Below are positions 8,906 to 18,214 of a DNA stretch of 64,000 nt, piece after piece. The notes below the pieces were generated by a model. The model was given only the letters and a program-made list of their open reading frames with translations. It had not been told where the DNA came from and searched no databases. How positions within the stretch are numbered: position 1 is the stretch's first letter; every line of letters begins with the position of its first letter. A program made the translations under genes and the position numbers. The DNA comes from Luteimonas suaedae (GTDB taxonomy: Bacteria; Pseudomonadota; Gammaproteobacteria; Xanthomonadales; Xanthomonadaceae). The stretch spans positions 1 through 64,000 of the forward strand of contig NZ_VSSP01000001.1 in assembly GCF_008312895.1 (NCBI RefSeq). The letters are read 5' to 3'.

Positions 8906-9061
8906 GATCCCGGTCCTTTCAGTTCATAGCCTGTGGGCCTGCGAGTATAAGGCGCTGGCGTGGGTGGCGGCCGCCAGCAGCGTGGCGGCGAGGGTGCGGG
9001 TGAGTGGAATCATGACGATGAGCTCTCTGTTGCTGGGACATGCAATCCGCCATCGCGGTAC

Positions 9062-9955
9062 TCACGACATCGCGGGTGTGGGCGGCGCGGGATCATCCGG
9101 TAGGGGAATGAACTCGGCATCGTCGGCATCGGGCAGCTTCATGCGGCCCGCTTTCCAGTCCGACGCGGCCTGCGCGAGGCGGTCCTTCGACGAAGACACG
9201 AAGTTCCAGTGGAGGAAGCGCTCGCCTACCGGTTCCCCGCCGAGCACCATCACCGCCGAATGCGCGACGGCCCGCAGCCGTGACGCGTCCTTGCCGAGGA
9301 CCAGCATCCTGCCGTCGCCGTGGGTGACGCCGTCGAGTTCCACCGCACCGGTGGCGACGTACACGGCGCGCTCGGAGTAACCGGCAGGAATTTCCGCCGT
9401 CGCGCCCGGCTCCATGTCGAGATGCGCGTAGAACTGCGGCGAATGCGTCGCAGCGGCCGCGGTGAGGCCGTAGGCGCTGCCGGCGATGAGTTGTCCGTGC
9501 ACCCCACCGTCGCTCCACTGCGGCAGGTCGTCGCCGGCATGGTGCGAGAAGCCGGGATCTGCTTCCTCGTATTCGGTCGGCAGCGCCACCCAGGCCTGGA
9601 TGCCGTGCAGATGATCGCCCTGCGCCCGCGCGCGCTCGAACCGCTCGCTGTGGGTGATGCCACGGCCGGCGGTCATCCAGTTGACTTCCCGCGGGCGGAT
9701 CGCCTGCGCATACCCCAGGCTGTCGCGATGCATGATCTCGCCGGCGAACAGATAGGTGACGGTCGACAGGCCGATATGCGGGTGCGGTCGCACGTCGACG
9801 CTGCGGTCCACGCCGGGCGCCAGGTCGAGCGGCCCGATATGGTCGAAGAAGATGTAGGGGCCGACCATGCGGCGCTTGGCAAAGGGCAGTACGCGGCCCA
9901 CCTCGATTCCACCACCCAGGCTGCGGCGGCGTTGTTCGATGATCAGTTCAACCAT
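9062..9955 (-). CDS. Pirin family protein
   Basis: The 297-residue protein is a bicupin pirin. It shows MVGPYIFFDHIGP, then RPHPHIGLSTVTYLFAGEIM with the metal-binding His residues, RDSLGYAQAIRPREVNWMTA and GRGITHSERF, all family landmarks. Bacterial pirins are iron proteins; some (such as YhhW) have quercetin 2,3-dioxygenase activity. The C-terminal cupin (VATGAVELDG) and a Pro-rich tail follow. GGGAG lies upstream of the ATG at 9955. It precedes no other gene in its direction. Confidence 0.92.
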   Translation of the reverse strand: MVELIIEQRRRSLGGGIEVGRVLPFAKRRMVGPYIFFDHIGPLDLAPGVDRSVDVRPHPHIGLSTVTYLFAGEIMHRDSLGYAQAIRPREVNWMTAGRGITHSERFERARAQGDHLHGIQAWVALPTEYEEADPGFSHHAGDDLPQWSDGGVHGQLIAGSAYGLTAAAATHSPQFYAHLDMEPGATAEIPAGYSERAVYVATGAVELDGVTHGDGRMLVLGKDASRLRAVAHSAVMVLGGEPVGERFLHWNFVSSSKDRLAQAASDWKAGRMKLPDADDAEFIPLPDDPAPPTPAMS

Positions 9956-10093
9956 GTGGTGTCTCCCGTGTGGCGTCAGCCATCGACGATCCCTGAACCT
10001 CGAAAGCCAGCGCCTGGGGCGCGTCGCGAATGCGCGGCGCGGCGCTGCTTGTGCCCGACCGCACGGCCGGCGTCGATGGTGCTCCCGGCTCGA

Positions 10094-10747
10094 TCAGCCC
10101 GCGGTGCTCGGTACCGGCGTGTTGAGTAGCTGCTGTTCCCACAGGAACGCGATGCCGCTGCCGCCAACATGGTGCTTGAGCACGTCCGTCAACTCTGCGG
10201 CGTGCTCGGTGCGGGCCCAGTCGCGCTGCCATTCGGACACTACGGCCAGCCAGGTCATCATGTTGGCGCCGGCCCCGATCATGCGCTGGATGGCCACCTC
10301 GTGCGCCTCGACCGACGTGCCGCCGGACGCATCGGTCACCACCGTGACGTCCCAGCCTTCGCCGAGGGCCTGGATGGCCGGCATCGCGACGCAGATCTCG
10401 GTCCACAGGCCCGCGATGATCAGCTGCTTGCGGCCCGTCGCCTTGACCGCGTCGACCACCTTCTTGTCTTCCCAGGTGTTGATGAACGTCCGGTCGATCA
10501 CCTCCTGGCCTGGGAACACATCGGTGATCTGGGGAAAGAGGAGGCCGCCGCGATCGGCGATCACGCTGGTCAGGATGGTGGGCACGCCGAAGGCCTTGGC
10601 GGACTTGGCCAGCGCCGTGGAATTGTTGACCACCATCTGCGGATCGTGGCTGTTGAGGTTCGCGAGCTGGTAAGGCTGGTGGTCGATCAGAACCAGCACC
10701 GAGTCTTCGGGACGAAGAAGTGAATCAAGGCCGTTGCGAAAAGTCAT
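10094..10747 (-). CDS. Isochorismatase-family hydrolase (YcaC-like)
   Basis: The 217-residue protein fits the cysteine-hydrolase fold of YcaC: SVLVLIDHQPYQLANL with the catalytic Asp, a conserved Lys in the middle, and IIAGLWTEICVAMPAIQALG with the nucleophilic Cys. YcaC homologues form ring-shaped oligomers and their substrates are mostly unknown. The ATG at 10747 follows an AGAGGAT site; longer frames upstream lack similarity. It is transcribed divergently from a LysR gene, which is probably its regulator. Confidence 0.9.
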   Translation of the reverse strand: MTFRNGLDSLLRPEDSVLVLIDHQPYQLANLNSHDPQMVVNNSTALAKSAKAFGVPTILTSVIADRGGLLFPQITDVFPGQEVIDRTFINTWEDKKVVDAVKATGRKQLIIAGLWTEICVAMPAIQALGEGWDVTVVTDASGGTSVEAHEVAIQRMIGAGANMMTWLAVVSEWQRDWARTEHAAELTDVLKHHVGGSGIAFLWEQQLLNTPVPSTAG

Positions 10748-10890
10748 GACAATCCTCTGCTGCCGCAAGTTGGGGGAGGGGAGACGTGCGCCCGACGTGG
10801 CGCCGTCGGAGGACAGACAGTGCCATTCCCGCTCATGGCGCGGTAGCGCTCTCCCGTGCCAAACTGTGTCGCGGAATAGGGAACGCCGAC

Positions 10891-11784
10891 GTGGACATCG
10901 ACGAATTGCGGACATTCGTGGAAGTCGCCGATGCGGGGGGCGTGTCGCCCGCTGCGCGCCGGCTCGGCATCTCCAAGTCGATCGTCAGCCGGCGGCTCGG
11001 CCGGCTCGAAGCGGAGCTCGGCGTGCAGCTGCTCGCACGCACTACCCGCGGCGCCGCGCTCACGGAAGCCGGGATCACGTTCCGCGACCATGCCGCCCGG
11101 GCCTGCGCCGAGATCGATGCAGCCAAAGAAGCCATCCTGCCTGCCGGTGACCTTCGGGGCCGCTTGCGGATTGCCGCGCCACTGTCCTTCGGGCCGACGC
11201 ACTTCGCGCCCGTGCTGGCGGAAATGGCGCGAAGCCACCCGCAGCTCCACATCCATACCGTCTACAGCGATCGCTTCGTCGATCTCATCGGCGAGGGTTT
11301 CGATTGTGCGATCCGGGTGGGCTACCTGCCGGACTCCAACCTAGTCGCAAGATGTGTCGGGCCGATCCGCGGCAGACTCGTCGCGAGCCCCGGTTATATC
11401 GAAGCGCACGGCTCCCCCGAGACGCCGGAGGAGCTCGCCGCCCACGAGGCCCTCATGCAGGGAACGGAAGCCTGGCAACTCACGGATGGCGACAAGACCG
11501 TCACCGTGCATCCGCGGGGGCGCTTCAAGGCCGACAACGGCACAGCGCTCGTCGCTGCCGCGGTGGCAGGGCTCGGTATTGCCTGGCTACCCGATGGCCT
11601 TACCCAGGAGTACCTGGCTTCAGGTGCGCTTGTTTCGGTGATGACACGCCATCCACCACCTGTGGCAGGGATCTACGTCATCCGCCCGCCGGGTCAGCAT
11701 CCCGCGCGGAAGGTGCGCATCCTCACCGAATTGCTGATCGAGTGTTTCGACCGGGCTCCGCACATTGCGGGTGTCGTTCGCTAG
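10891..11784 (+). CDS. LysR family transcriptional regulator
   Basis: A GTG start at 10891 with AGGGAA upstream gives a 297-residue LysR protein. The DNA-binding domain is DELRTFVEVADAGGVSPAAR followed by RLGISKSIVSRRLGRLEAEL. The C-terminal effector domain has the periplasmic-binding-protein fold, for example FDCAIRVGYLPDSNLVAR and AVAGLGIAWLPDGL. The divergent 143-base gap to the YcaC-like hydrolase is the usual position for a LysR regulator that controls both genes. Confidence 0.92.
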   Translation: MDIDELRTFVEVADAGGVSPAARRLGISKSIVSRRLGRLEAELGVQLLARTTRGAALTEAGITFRDHAARACAEIDAAKEAILPAGDLRGRLRIAAPLSFGPTHFAPVLAEMARSHPQLHIHTVYSDRFVDLIGEGFDCAIRVGYLPDSNLVARCVGPIRGRLVASPGYIEAHGSPETPEELAAHEALMQGTEAWQLTDGDKTVTVHPRGRFKADNGTALVAAAVAGLGIAWLPDGLTQEYLASGALVSVMTRHPPPVAGIYVIRPPGQHPARKVRILTELLIECFDRAPHIAGVVR

Positions 11785-11814
11785 ATTGTTGCGCTCTTCG
11801 GCGATCCGCTGGCC

Positions 11815-11820
11815 TATACT
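11815..11820 (+). promoter_or_regulatory. Possible -10 element upstream of the sensor kinase
   Basis: TATACT matches the sigma-70 -10 consensus well and lies 70 bases before the kinase ATG at 11891. No good -35 hexamer occurs at 16-18 bases spacing, so this is a weak call. Confidence 0.3.
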
Positions 11821-11890
11821 GAAGCGAGGCTTTCGCGATTGCCAACGGCGAACGACCAACGACGGCACATAGCGCCTGGCGCGTTAGGGT

Positions 11891-12952
11891 ATGCGGCGAC
11901 AAACGACGTTGACATGGTCCTGGGTGAGCGCCTGGTGGGTGCTCACCGGGCTGGTTTGGACAGGGCAAATGTACGAGGCCTTTTCCGGAAGGGTCGCCGC
12001 GTCCTATCTGCTGCGCACGGAGATGGCCAAGGCCATCCTGTGGATTCCGTTCACCCTGTTCGTTTTCTGGTGGGTGGGCCGCCATCCGATGGAGCGTGGC
12101 GCCGTGTTGCGGTCGTTCGGATGGCTGGCTCTTGCCGTTGCCGGAATCATAGTGGCGCGTGCGTTGTGCGTTGCGGCGCTCAACCCATGGATAGGCTGGT
12201 ACGACCAGCTACCAAGCTGGCTCGTACTCCTGCGCACGAGCTTTCTCAGCAATTTGCTTACTGCCTGGATGATCGTTGGCGTGGCGCATGCGCTCTTGTT
12301 CGCACGACGCGAGAGGTTGCGTCAACAACAGTACGCCGAACTGCGATCTCAACTGTCCCAGGCGCGCTTCGAAGCGCTATCGGCGCGGCTCGACCCACAC
12401 TTTCTGTTCAACGCGCTCCATTCCATCAGCGAGGTGATGCATCGCAACGTGGCGGCTGCCGACCGCATGGTGGTGGGACTTGGAGGTTTGTTGCGGCAAA
12501 GCATCGACGGCGGAACGACGCAACAGACGACTTTGGCCGAGCAGGTCGAGTTGATCGAGGATTACGTGGGGATCGAGCAGGTCCGGCTGGGGGCACGGCT
12601 TCGCTTTGATCTGGATGTCGATGAATCCCTAGGTTCGGTCGCGTTGCCGCGACTCTTGTTGCAGCCCCTCGTCGAAAATGCGATCCGTTACGCCATTGCT
12701 CCACGCATGGCGCCTGGAAGTATCCGCGTCACCGCGCGTAGTCATGGGAATCGGCTGCTCCTTGAAGTTTGCGATGATGGAAATGGCGAGGCTGCTGCGA
12801 CGCCCGGACACGGCGTGGGGCTGGCGGGCGCGAGGGCGCGGTTGCAGCACCTCTACGGCGACGACTTCCGTTTCGAGGTGGAGACATCGACTGGAAGCGG
12901 AACCTGCGTTCATATCGACCTGCCTTTGCAACGGCTTCCGGAGTCCGCATGA
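11891..12952 (+). CDS. LytS/YehU-type sensor histidine kinase
   Basis: The 353-residue protein has four hydrophobic helices in the first 140 residues (around WSWVSAWWVLTGLVW, ILWIPFTLFVFWWV, FGWLALAVAGIIV and SNLLTAWMIVGVAHALLF). A short coiled coil precedes the His_kinase domain with LDPHFLFNALHSISE, where His is the phospho-acceptor, and a GHKL ATPase region with LLLQPLVENAIRYA, CDDGNGEA and GHGVGLAGARARL. There is no large periplasmic sensor, so the signal is probably sensed in the membrane. It overlaps the response-regulator gene by four bases. Confidence 0.92.
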   Translation: MRRQTTLTWSWVSAWWVLTGLVWTGQMYEAFSGRVAASYLLRTEMAKAILWIPFTLFVFWWVGRHPMERGAVLRSFGWLALAVAGIIVARALCVAALNPWIGWYDQLPSWLVLLRTSFLSNLLTAWMIVGVAHALLFARRERLRQQQYAELRSQLSQARFEALSARLDPHFLFNALHSISEVMHRNVAAADRMVVGLGGLLRQSIDGGTTQQTTLAEQVELIEDYVGIEQVRLGARLRFDLDVDESLGSVALPRLLLQPLVENAIRYAIAPRMAPGSIRVTARSHGNRLLLEVCDDGNGEAAATPGHGVGLAGARARLQHLYGDDFRFEVETSTGSGTCVHIDLPLQRLPESA

Positions 12953-13677
12953 GTGAACGTATTCGTGCCATCGTGGTAGATGACGAGCCGATGGCCCTTG
13001 CTCGCCTGGCGCGTTTACTACGCGAAGAAGAGGGTGTCGAGGTCGTTGCGGAGTGTGCGGACGGCGCTTCGGCCATCGTGGCCCTTCGCTCGCACCGCCC
13101 CGACGTCGCCTTCCTCGACATCCGCATGCCCGGGATTGATGGGCTGCATGTTTCAGAGGACGCCGTAGTGGGCGATACCTGTGTCGTGTATGTGACCGCC
13201 CACTCCGAACACGCCGTTCGTGCGTTCGAGACCGACGCCGTTGATTATCTGCTCAAACCATTCACCGTGCGGCGCCTGCAGGCCGCGCTTGCGCGCCTGC
13301 GGGCGCGCGTGGCCGGGCGCAGATCGGCTTTTCCTGAGCGCCTTTTGTTGCAGGCGGGTGCGCGCCAGCGCTTGGTGCCGGTACGGGCCATAGATTCGTT
13401 GATCGCAAGCGCGAACTACGTCGAGGTTCACTGTGGGCATGAGCGGCTTCTGGTGCGCGAAACGCTTACCGCTATCGAGGCCAAGCTGGACCCCGCGCAG
13501 TTCCTGCGCATACACCGCTCGCGCGTGATCCGCATCGGTGCCGCGCACGATGTGGAGCTGTTGCCGTCGGGGCAGTACCTGCTTCGCTTGCGCAATGGTC
13601 AGAAGCTATCCGTAGGACGCAGCTACCGCGATCGGTTGCGGAAAGAACTGGGAATGGCGGGTCTTGGCGCATCCTAA
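12949..13677 (+). CDS. LytTR-type response regulator
   Basis: The 242-residue partner of the kinase upstream begins with a receiver domain (IRAIVVDDEPMALARLARLL, VAFLDIRMPGIDG with the phospho-acceptor Asp, YLLKPF with the conserved Lys). A LytTR DNA-binding domain follows (LIASANYVEVHCGHERLLVR, FLRIHRSRVIRI and LRLRNGQKLSVGRSYRDRL). LytTR regulators bind pairs of short direct repeats near target promoters. ATGA overlap with the kinase implies translational coupling. Confidence 0.93.
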   Translation: MSERIRAIVVDDEPMALARLARLLREEEGVEVVAECADGASAIVALRSHRPDVAFLDIRMPGIDGLHVSEDAVVGDTCVVYVTAHSEHAVRAFETDAVDYLLKPFTVRRLQAALARLRARVAGRRSAFPERLLLQAGARQRLVPVRAIDSLIASANYVEVHCGHERLLVRETLTAIEAKLDPAQFLRIHRSRVIRIGAAHDVELLPSGQYLLRLRNGQKLSVGRSYRDRLRKELGMAGLGAS

Positions 13678-14094
13678 GTTTCATGATGCCTGGATCCTTC
13701 TCGCGCGCCGGCGCCCAGAAATGATTTGGAAGGTTCGCCCAAGTCGAACGAGTTCCTGACGTTTGGGCCCGAATTTTGGTCGTTCGTCCCAAACGCCTTG
13801 CTCGGACAAAGAAATCGCTGCATTCAGTACTGCACGACTTGGCAACCAACCGTGCGCGCGATGACGATGAACCGACGAGACTTCCTGGAAACGTGCGCGA
13901 CTCGCCGCTTTTCGGAAACGCCCGCTCCGAGAGGGCATCGACGGCTCTGCCGCCGACCCGAAGCCCGTTCCGGCGCTCCTATGACCCACGGTCGGTTCGA
14001 TGCCGCGCTTCGCGGCGACGCCGACAAGACGGTGATCGCTGAATCCGAGCCGCTACAGCCGCCTTGTCCGCAACCCTCAACTCGGAGAGTCGCC
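13678..14094. other. Intergenic region upstream of the PQQ-type dehydrogenase
   Basis: About 417 bases. The dehydrogenase frame is open through it, but the family start is the ATG at 14095 and the upstream codons encode no recognisable sequence. No clear terminator follows the LytTR gene. I see nothing else supportable here. Confidence 0.45.
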
Positions 14095-15273
14095 ATGCGC
14101 CGCCTGCTACCCGCTGCACTGCTGATCCCTGCCGCCTCGGCGCTCGCCATCTGCATCCTTGGCCCCGGCGCGGCAGCGCAGCAGCCGGGGCGCGCCATCG
14201 ACCTCAGGCCGCCGTTCGAGGCCGAAGTGGTGGCCGACCTCGAGGAACCCTGGGCCATGACCTTTCTGCCCGACGGGCGAATGCTGGTCACGGAAAAACG
14301 CGGCAGCTTGCATGTGGTGACGCAGGACGGCCAGGTGTCGGAGGCCATCGCCGGCGTGCCCGAAGTGGACTATGGGGGCCATGGCGGCCTCGGCGACGTG
14401 GCGCTGCATCCCGACTTCGCTCGCAATGGCTTGGTCTATCTGACATGGGCCGAAGCCGGCGAACAGGACACCCGTGGCGCCGCCATGGGCCGCGCCAAGT
14501 TGGACCTCAACGCCATGCGGATGGACGCGTTCGAGGTTCTGTGGCGGCAGGCGCCGAAGGTCGCGCAACGCAACCATTACTCGCACCGCATGGCTTTCGC
14601 GCCGGACGGCCGGCACCTGTTCCTCACTTCCGGCGATCGCTGGATTCCCGAAACGGCCCAGGACACACGCAACAATCTCGGCGCCGTGCTGCGCCTGACT
14701 CTCGATGGCAAGGCGGCATCCGGCAACCCGATGTACGACAAGGGCGGCATGACGGCGGAGATCTGGTCCTATGGCCACCGCAGTCCGGTTGCGCTCGCCT
14801 TTGACGCCGGGGGGGCGCTGTGGGAGACCGAGATGGGGCCGGCGGGCGGTGACGAGTTCCAAAAGATCGAGAAGGGCAGGAACTACGGCTGGCCGCTGGT
14901 CGCCTACGGCGATCACTACAAGGGTCCCGACATCCCCGGCCACGACACCCGGCCTGATCTGCGCGCCCCGGAAACATACTGGAACCCGGTCATTTCGCCC
15001 AGCAGCATGATCATCTATTCCGGCGCCCTCTTCCCGGACTGGCAGGGCTCGGCGCTGATCGCCGGGCTGACCTCCCAGGCGCTGATCCGTGTCTCCTTCG
15101 AGTGCCCGCTGGCTTTCCGCGAGATCTGCGAGGTGGAACGCTTCCACATCGGCAACCGTCTGCGCGAGATCGAACAGGGGCCGGATGGCGCCATCTGGCT
15201 GCTGGAGGACGGCGACAAGGAAGAGGCCGGCCGCCTGCTGAAGCTGACCCCCAGGGCGATCGGGAGAGGCTAA
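14095..15273 (+). CDS. Exported PQQ-dependent sugar dehydrogenase family protein
   Basis: The 392-residue protein has a signal peptide (MRRLLPAALLIPAASALA, cleavage near GAAAQ) and the six-bladed propeller of the soluble glucose dehydrogenase/Asd family: EEPWAMTFLPDGRMLVTEK, GHGGLGDVALHPDFARNG, YSHRMAFAPDGRHLFLTSGD, YGHRSPVALAFDAGG and EKGRNYGWPLVAYG. Arg, His and Asn in these turns bind PQQ in known members. Substrate is probably an aldose in the periplasm. GGAG precedes the ATG. A second, cytochrome-fused relative lies at 60.9-62.4 kb. Confidence 0.92.
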   Translation: MRRLLPAALLIPAASALAICILGPGAAAQQPGRAIDLRPPFEAEVVADLEEPWAMTFLPDGRMLVTEKRGSLHVVTQDGQVSEAIAGVPEVDYGGHGGLGDVALHPDFARNGLVYLTWAEAGEQDTRGAAMGRAKLDLNAMRMDAFEVLWRQAPKVAQRNHYSHRMAFAPDGRHLFLTSGDRWIPETAQDTRNNLGAVLRLTLDGKAASGNPMYDKGGMTAEIWSYGHRSPVALAFDAGGALWETEMGPAGGDEFQKIEKGRNYGWPLVAYGDHYKGPDIPGHDTRPDLRAPETYWNPVISPSSMIIYSGALFPDWQGSALIAGLTSQALIRVSFECPLAFREICEVERFHIGNRLREIEQGPDGAIWLLEDGDKEEAGRLLKLTPRAIGRG

Positions 15274-15421
15274 CGGTTAAGCCGGCTCACCTACCGCGGA
15301 AAGGCGGGATCAGGTTGAGCCACCTCTGATTTCTCGGACATCACAAAGCGCGGGCAATCCTCGCGCGCGCCGCCATGAGCGTTGCCCCTGCCGAATACCA
15401 TGGCGCAGCCGGTTCGGATCG

Positions 15422-15778
15422 TTAGCGCGCAAGCACCTCCAGAACCTGAATGGCGATTCGCTTCTTCAGTCCAATCATGGAGCGCAGGTAGGTCAACGCG
15501 CTGCTCTCCAATGCATCCAATGCGTAATCGCCCGTGATCACGGCCGGCTCAGCGTCCGCGCCGCTGCGGAAAGGCCCCCGCCCAGTCGCGATCCATTCGA
15601 AACTGCTGCCGGTCACTACCGCAATCTGAATCAAATGCTCCACGCTTGGCAGCGTTCCCGCCAGTTGCTCCCACTGCGTTACCGCACTGCGATTGACGCC
15701 GACACGCCTCGCCAATTCACTCTGTGATAGCGCGCACACGGCACGGCACTTCCTGATGCGAGACGACATCGCGCTCAT
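15422..15778 (-). CDS. XRE-type helix-turn-helix regulator beside the type III PKS cluster
   Basis: The 118-residue protein has an XRE DNA-binding domain at the N-terminus: CALSQSELARRVGVNRSAVT and QWEQLAG, followed by TLPSVEHLIQIAVVTGSSFE. The C-terminal half (YALDALESSALTYLRSMIGL and KKRIAIQVLEVLAR) is helical and resembles no known ligand domain. The ATG at 15778 is chosen because GGAG lies upstream. Divergent orientation to the polyketide synthase with a 303-base gap makes it the likely cluster regulator. Confidence 0.85.
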   Translation of the reverse strand: MSAMSSRIRKCRAVCALSQSELARRVGVNRSAVTQWEQLAGTLPSVEHLIQIAVVTGSSFEWIATGRGPFRSGADAEPAVITGDYALDALESSALTYLRSMIGLKKRIAIQVLEVLAR

Positions 15779-16081
15779 AGCGGTCTTTCTCCATTGATAA
15801 ATATGGAACTGCGACGGCATGGAAGCAACTCTTACTCGTTAGAGATACTGGCTACAGGTTGTCTAGTTTGGCTGACTCCGGCACGTGCGCCGCATGGCGC
15901 TACGCCTGAAAGTTATCTGTGCAGCGGGGCTAACGCCCTTCATCCATGACAGCCTATTCCCAACGCGCTCGTGCAGGGATAAAACTATTACCGAACTTGC
16001 GAACACTGTGACCGATGTATTCGTGTCGCTGTGACGCGCATGCTGCCGAAGCTCGCGCAGCTCGAGAATCAAGGAGGAAAG
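15779..16081. promoter_or_regulatory. Divergent control region of the type III PKS cluster
   Basis: This 303-base A+T-rich gap separates the XRE gene from the PKS gene and must carry both promoters. I see no unambiguous -35/-10 pair or operator. The strong ribosome site AAGGAGGAAAG at 16071-16081 fixes the PKS start. Confidence 0.5.
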
Positions 16082-17257
16082 ATGCCAAGCGCCGCGCATC
16101 GCAGCCGACCGTATTCAGACTTTCAACCGGTCGGCGGTCGTCATGCGCAGGCGGTAACGCCAACGCTTTGCTGCCCCTCGGTAGCGGTGCCCGAGCATGT
16201 TTTGAGCATGGAGGAAACATTGGCGCTGGCCAGTCGCCTCCATGCCGATCACGAGCAGCTACCCCTCGCACTCCGACTGATCGCCAACACCGGCGTGAAA
16301 CGACGTCATCTGGTGCAGCCGATCGAGGAAACGTTGCGGCATCCAGGTTTCGAGCAGCGCAACCTGATTTATGTGCGCGAAGCCAAGGCGCGCGTGCCCG
16401 CCGTCGTTTTCAGCGCGCTGGCCAATGCATGCGTAAGCATCAAGGACATAGACGCGATCGTCTACGTCTCGTGCACGGGCTTCATGATGCCTCCGCTCAC
16501 GGCGTGGATGATCAACAACCTCGGGTTTCGCAACGACACGCGCCAGCTACCGATAGCGCAGCTTGGCTGCGCTGCGGGAGGGGCGGCGATCAATCGCGCC
16601 CACGATTTCTGCATGGCGCACCCGGGTTCCAACGTCCTTATTGTCGCGTGCGAGTTCTGCTCATTGTGCTACCAGCCCACCGACGTGGGCGTCGGAAACC
16701 TGCTTTCCAATGGTTTGTTCGGCGATGCCGTGGCGGCAGCCGTCGTCCGCGGCGAAGGCGGGGCCGGCATGCGCCTGACCCGGAACGGATCGCGGCTGGT
16801 GACGGGTACGGAGAACTGGATCTGCTATGCGGTCAAGTCCACAGGTTTTCATTTCCTGCTTGATCGCAGGGTTCCCGGCACGATGAAGCAACTGGCCCCA
16901 GAATTGCGCTCCGTGACGGCCGAATACGGGTGGGACGCGGCCTCGCTGGACTTCTACATCATCCACGCCGGCGGCCCGCGCATTCTGGACGACCTGTCGC
17001 GTTACCTGGGGGTAGACCCCGCCAAGTTCGCTCACAGCCGCGCCACCCTGGCCGAGTACGGAAATATCGCTTCGGCTGTGGTGTTGGACGCGTTTCGCCG
17101 TCAGTTTCTCGCAGGCGTTCGCGAGGGTGCGCGAGGCCTCGTCGCCGGTTTCGGGCCAGGCATTACGGCAGAGATCACCCTGGGCGCCTGGATCAACGCC
17201 GCGCCGCCTGGCGTAACCCACGCGCCGCTTACAACCACGAAGGATACGATCGCATGA
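16082..17257 (+). CDS. Type III polyketide synthase (RppA/THNS-like)
   Basis: The 391-residue enzyme carries the full chalcone-synthase-type triad: Cys163 in PIAQLGCAAGGAA, His295 in YIIHAGGPRI and Asn328 in EYGNIAS. CTGFMMPPLTAWMINN and GFGPGITAEITLG are also typical, and the overall pattern is closest to bacterial RppA-like synthases, which condense malonyl-CoA into tetrahydroxynaphthalene. The starter and chain length here are not predictable by eye. The ATG at 16082 follows AAGGAGG. Its stop overlaps the aldo/keto reductase start (ATGA). Confidence 0.95.
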   Translation: MPSAAHRSRPYSDFQPVGGRHAQAVTPTLCCPSVAVPEHVLSMEETLALASRLHADHEQLPLALRLIANTGVKRRHLVQPIEETLRHPGFEQRNLIYVREAKARVPAVVFSALANACVSIKDIDAIVYVSCTGFMMPPLTAWMINNLGFRNDTRQLPIAQLGCAAGGAAINRAHDFCMAHPGSNVLIVACEFCSLCYQPTDVGVGNLLSNGLFGDAVAAAVVRGEGGAGMRLTRNGSRLVTGTENWICYAVKSTGFHFLLDRRVPGTMKQLAPELRSVTAEYGWDAASLDFYIIHAGGPRILDDLSRYLGVDPAKFAHSRATLAEYGNIASAVVLDAFRRQFLAGVREGARGLVAGFGPGITAEITLGAWINAAPPGVTHAPLTTTKDTIA

Positions 17258-18186
17258 ATGCGCTGCAAGTAGAGATCAATCCCCGTCTGACCATCGGAGG
17301 TGACCTGACGGTCAACCGCCTCGGTTTCGGTGCCATGCATTTGACAGGTCCCGGAATGTGGGGCGATCCGCTCGACCCGCAGGCGGCCATCGGCGTGCTA
17401 CGCAGAGCCGTAGAACTGGGCGTCAACTTCATCGATACCGCAGACTCTTATGGCCCGGGCAACAACGAGAGGATAATCCGCCGCGCTTTGCACCCCTACC
17501 CAGATGACCTCGTCATCTGCACCAAGGGCGGGTTGTTGAGGTCCGGACCAAAGGACTGGATCCACGGCGAAGGTGCGCCCTATATCATGCCGTTGGGCCG
17601 GCCAGAATATCTTCGTCAACAAGTCGAGATGAGTCTGCGCAATCTGGGGCTGGAGTGTATCGGTCTCTATCAGTTGCACAGCATCGATCCAGCCGTCCCA
17701 CTTGCCGACCAGATGGGCGAACTCGTCCGCTTGCAAGAGCAAGGCAAGATCCGGCATATCGGGCTGTCGGGCCAGCCTGGCGTCACCATCGATGAGCTGA
17801 TTCGCGCCCGTGCCCACGCCAATGTCGTCGCCATCGAGAACCTCTACAACATCGCCGATCGCGCGGACGAGGACACACTCCGCCACGCCGAGGAGCACGA
17901 TATCGCCTTCATTCCCTGGTTTCCGTTAGGCCACGGCGGCTTGGTCGGGCCGGACAACGTCCTCGCGCCTATCGCCCGGCAATACGGTGCGACGGCATCG
18001 CAACTTGCCCTTTCCTGGTTGCTGCATCACTCGCCGGCCACGGTTCTGATTCCGGGAACCACGTCGATTGAACACCTCGAACAGAACATGCGTGCTATCG
18101 ACATCGAGCTAAGCGAATCCGATATGGCTGACATCGATGTCGCGGTCAATCGCGCCAAGCCACCGGTCTGGCGGCCGGAGAGGTGA
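17254..18186 (+). CDS. Aldo/keto reductase of the PKS cluster
   Basis: The 310-residue protein is a full-length aldo/keto reductase barrel: VNRLGFGAMHLTGPGMWGDP, GVNFIDTADSYGPGNNERII with catalytic Asp and Tyr, VICTKGG with Lys, LYQLHSID with the His/Asp pair, and VLIPGTTSIEHLEQNMRA for NADPH binding. It resembles the Tas/YajO-like oxidoreductases often found in biosynthetic clusters. Overlap with the PKS stop means coupled translation, so it probably reduces the polyketide or an intermediate. Confidence 0.92.
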   Translation: MNALQVEINPRLTIGGDLTVNRLGFGAMHLTGPGMWGDPLDPQAAIGVLRRAVELGVNFIDTADSYGPGNNERIIRRALHPYPDDLVICTKGGLLRSGPKDWIHGEGAPYIMPLGRPEYLRQQVEMSLRNLGLECIGLYQLHSIDPAVPLADQMGELVRLQEQGKIRHIGLSGQPGVTIDELIRARAHANVVAIENLYNIADRADEDTLRHAEEHDIAFIPWFPLGHGGLVGPDNVLAPIARQYGATASQLALSWLLHHSPATVLIPGTTSIEHLEQNMRAIDIELSESDMADIDVAVNRAKPPVWRPER

Positions 18187-18214
18187 ATAGCCACCGTGAT
18201 CTGACGGAGGAGTT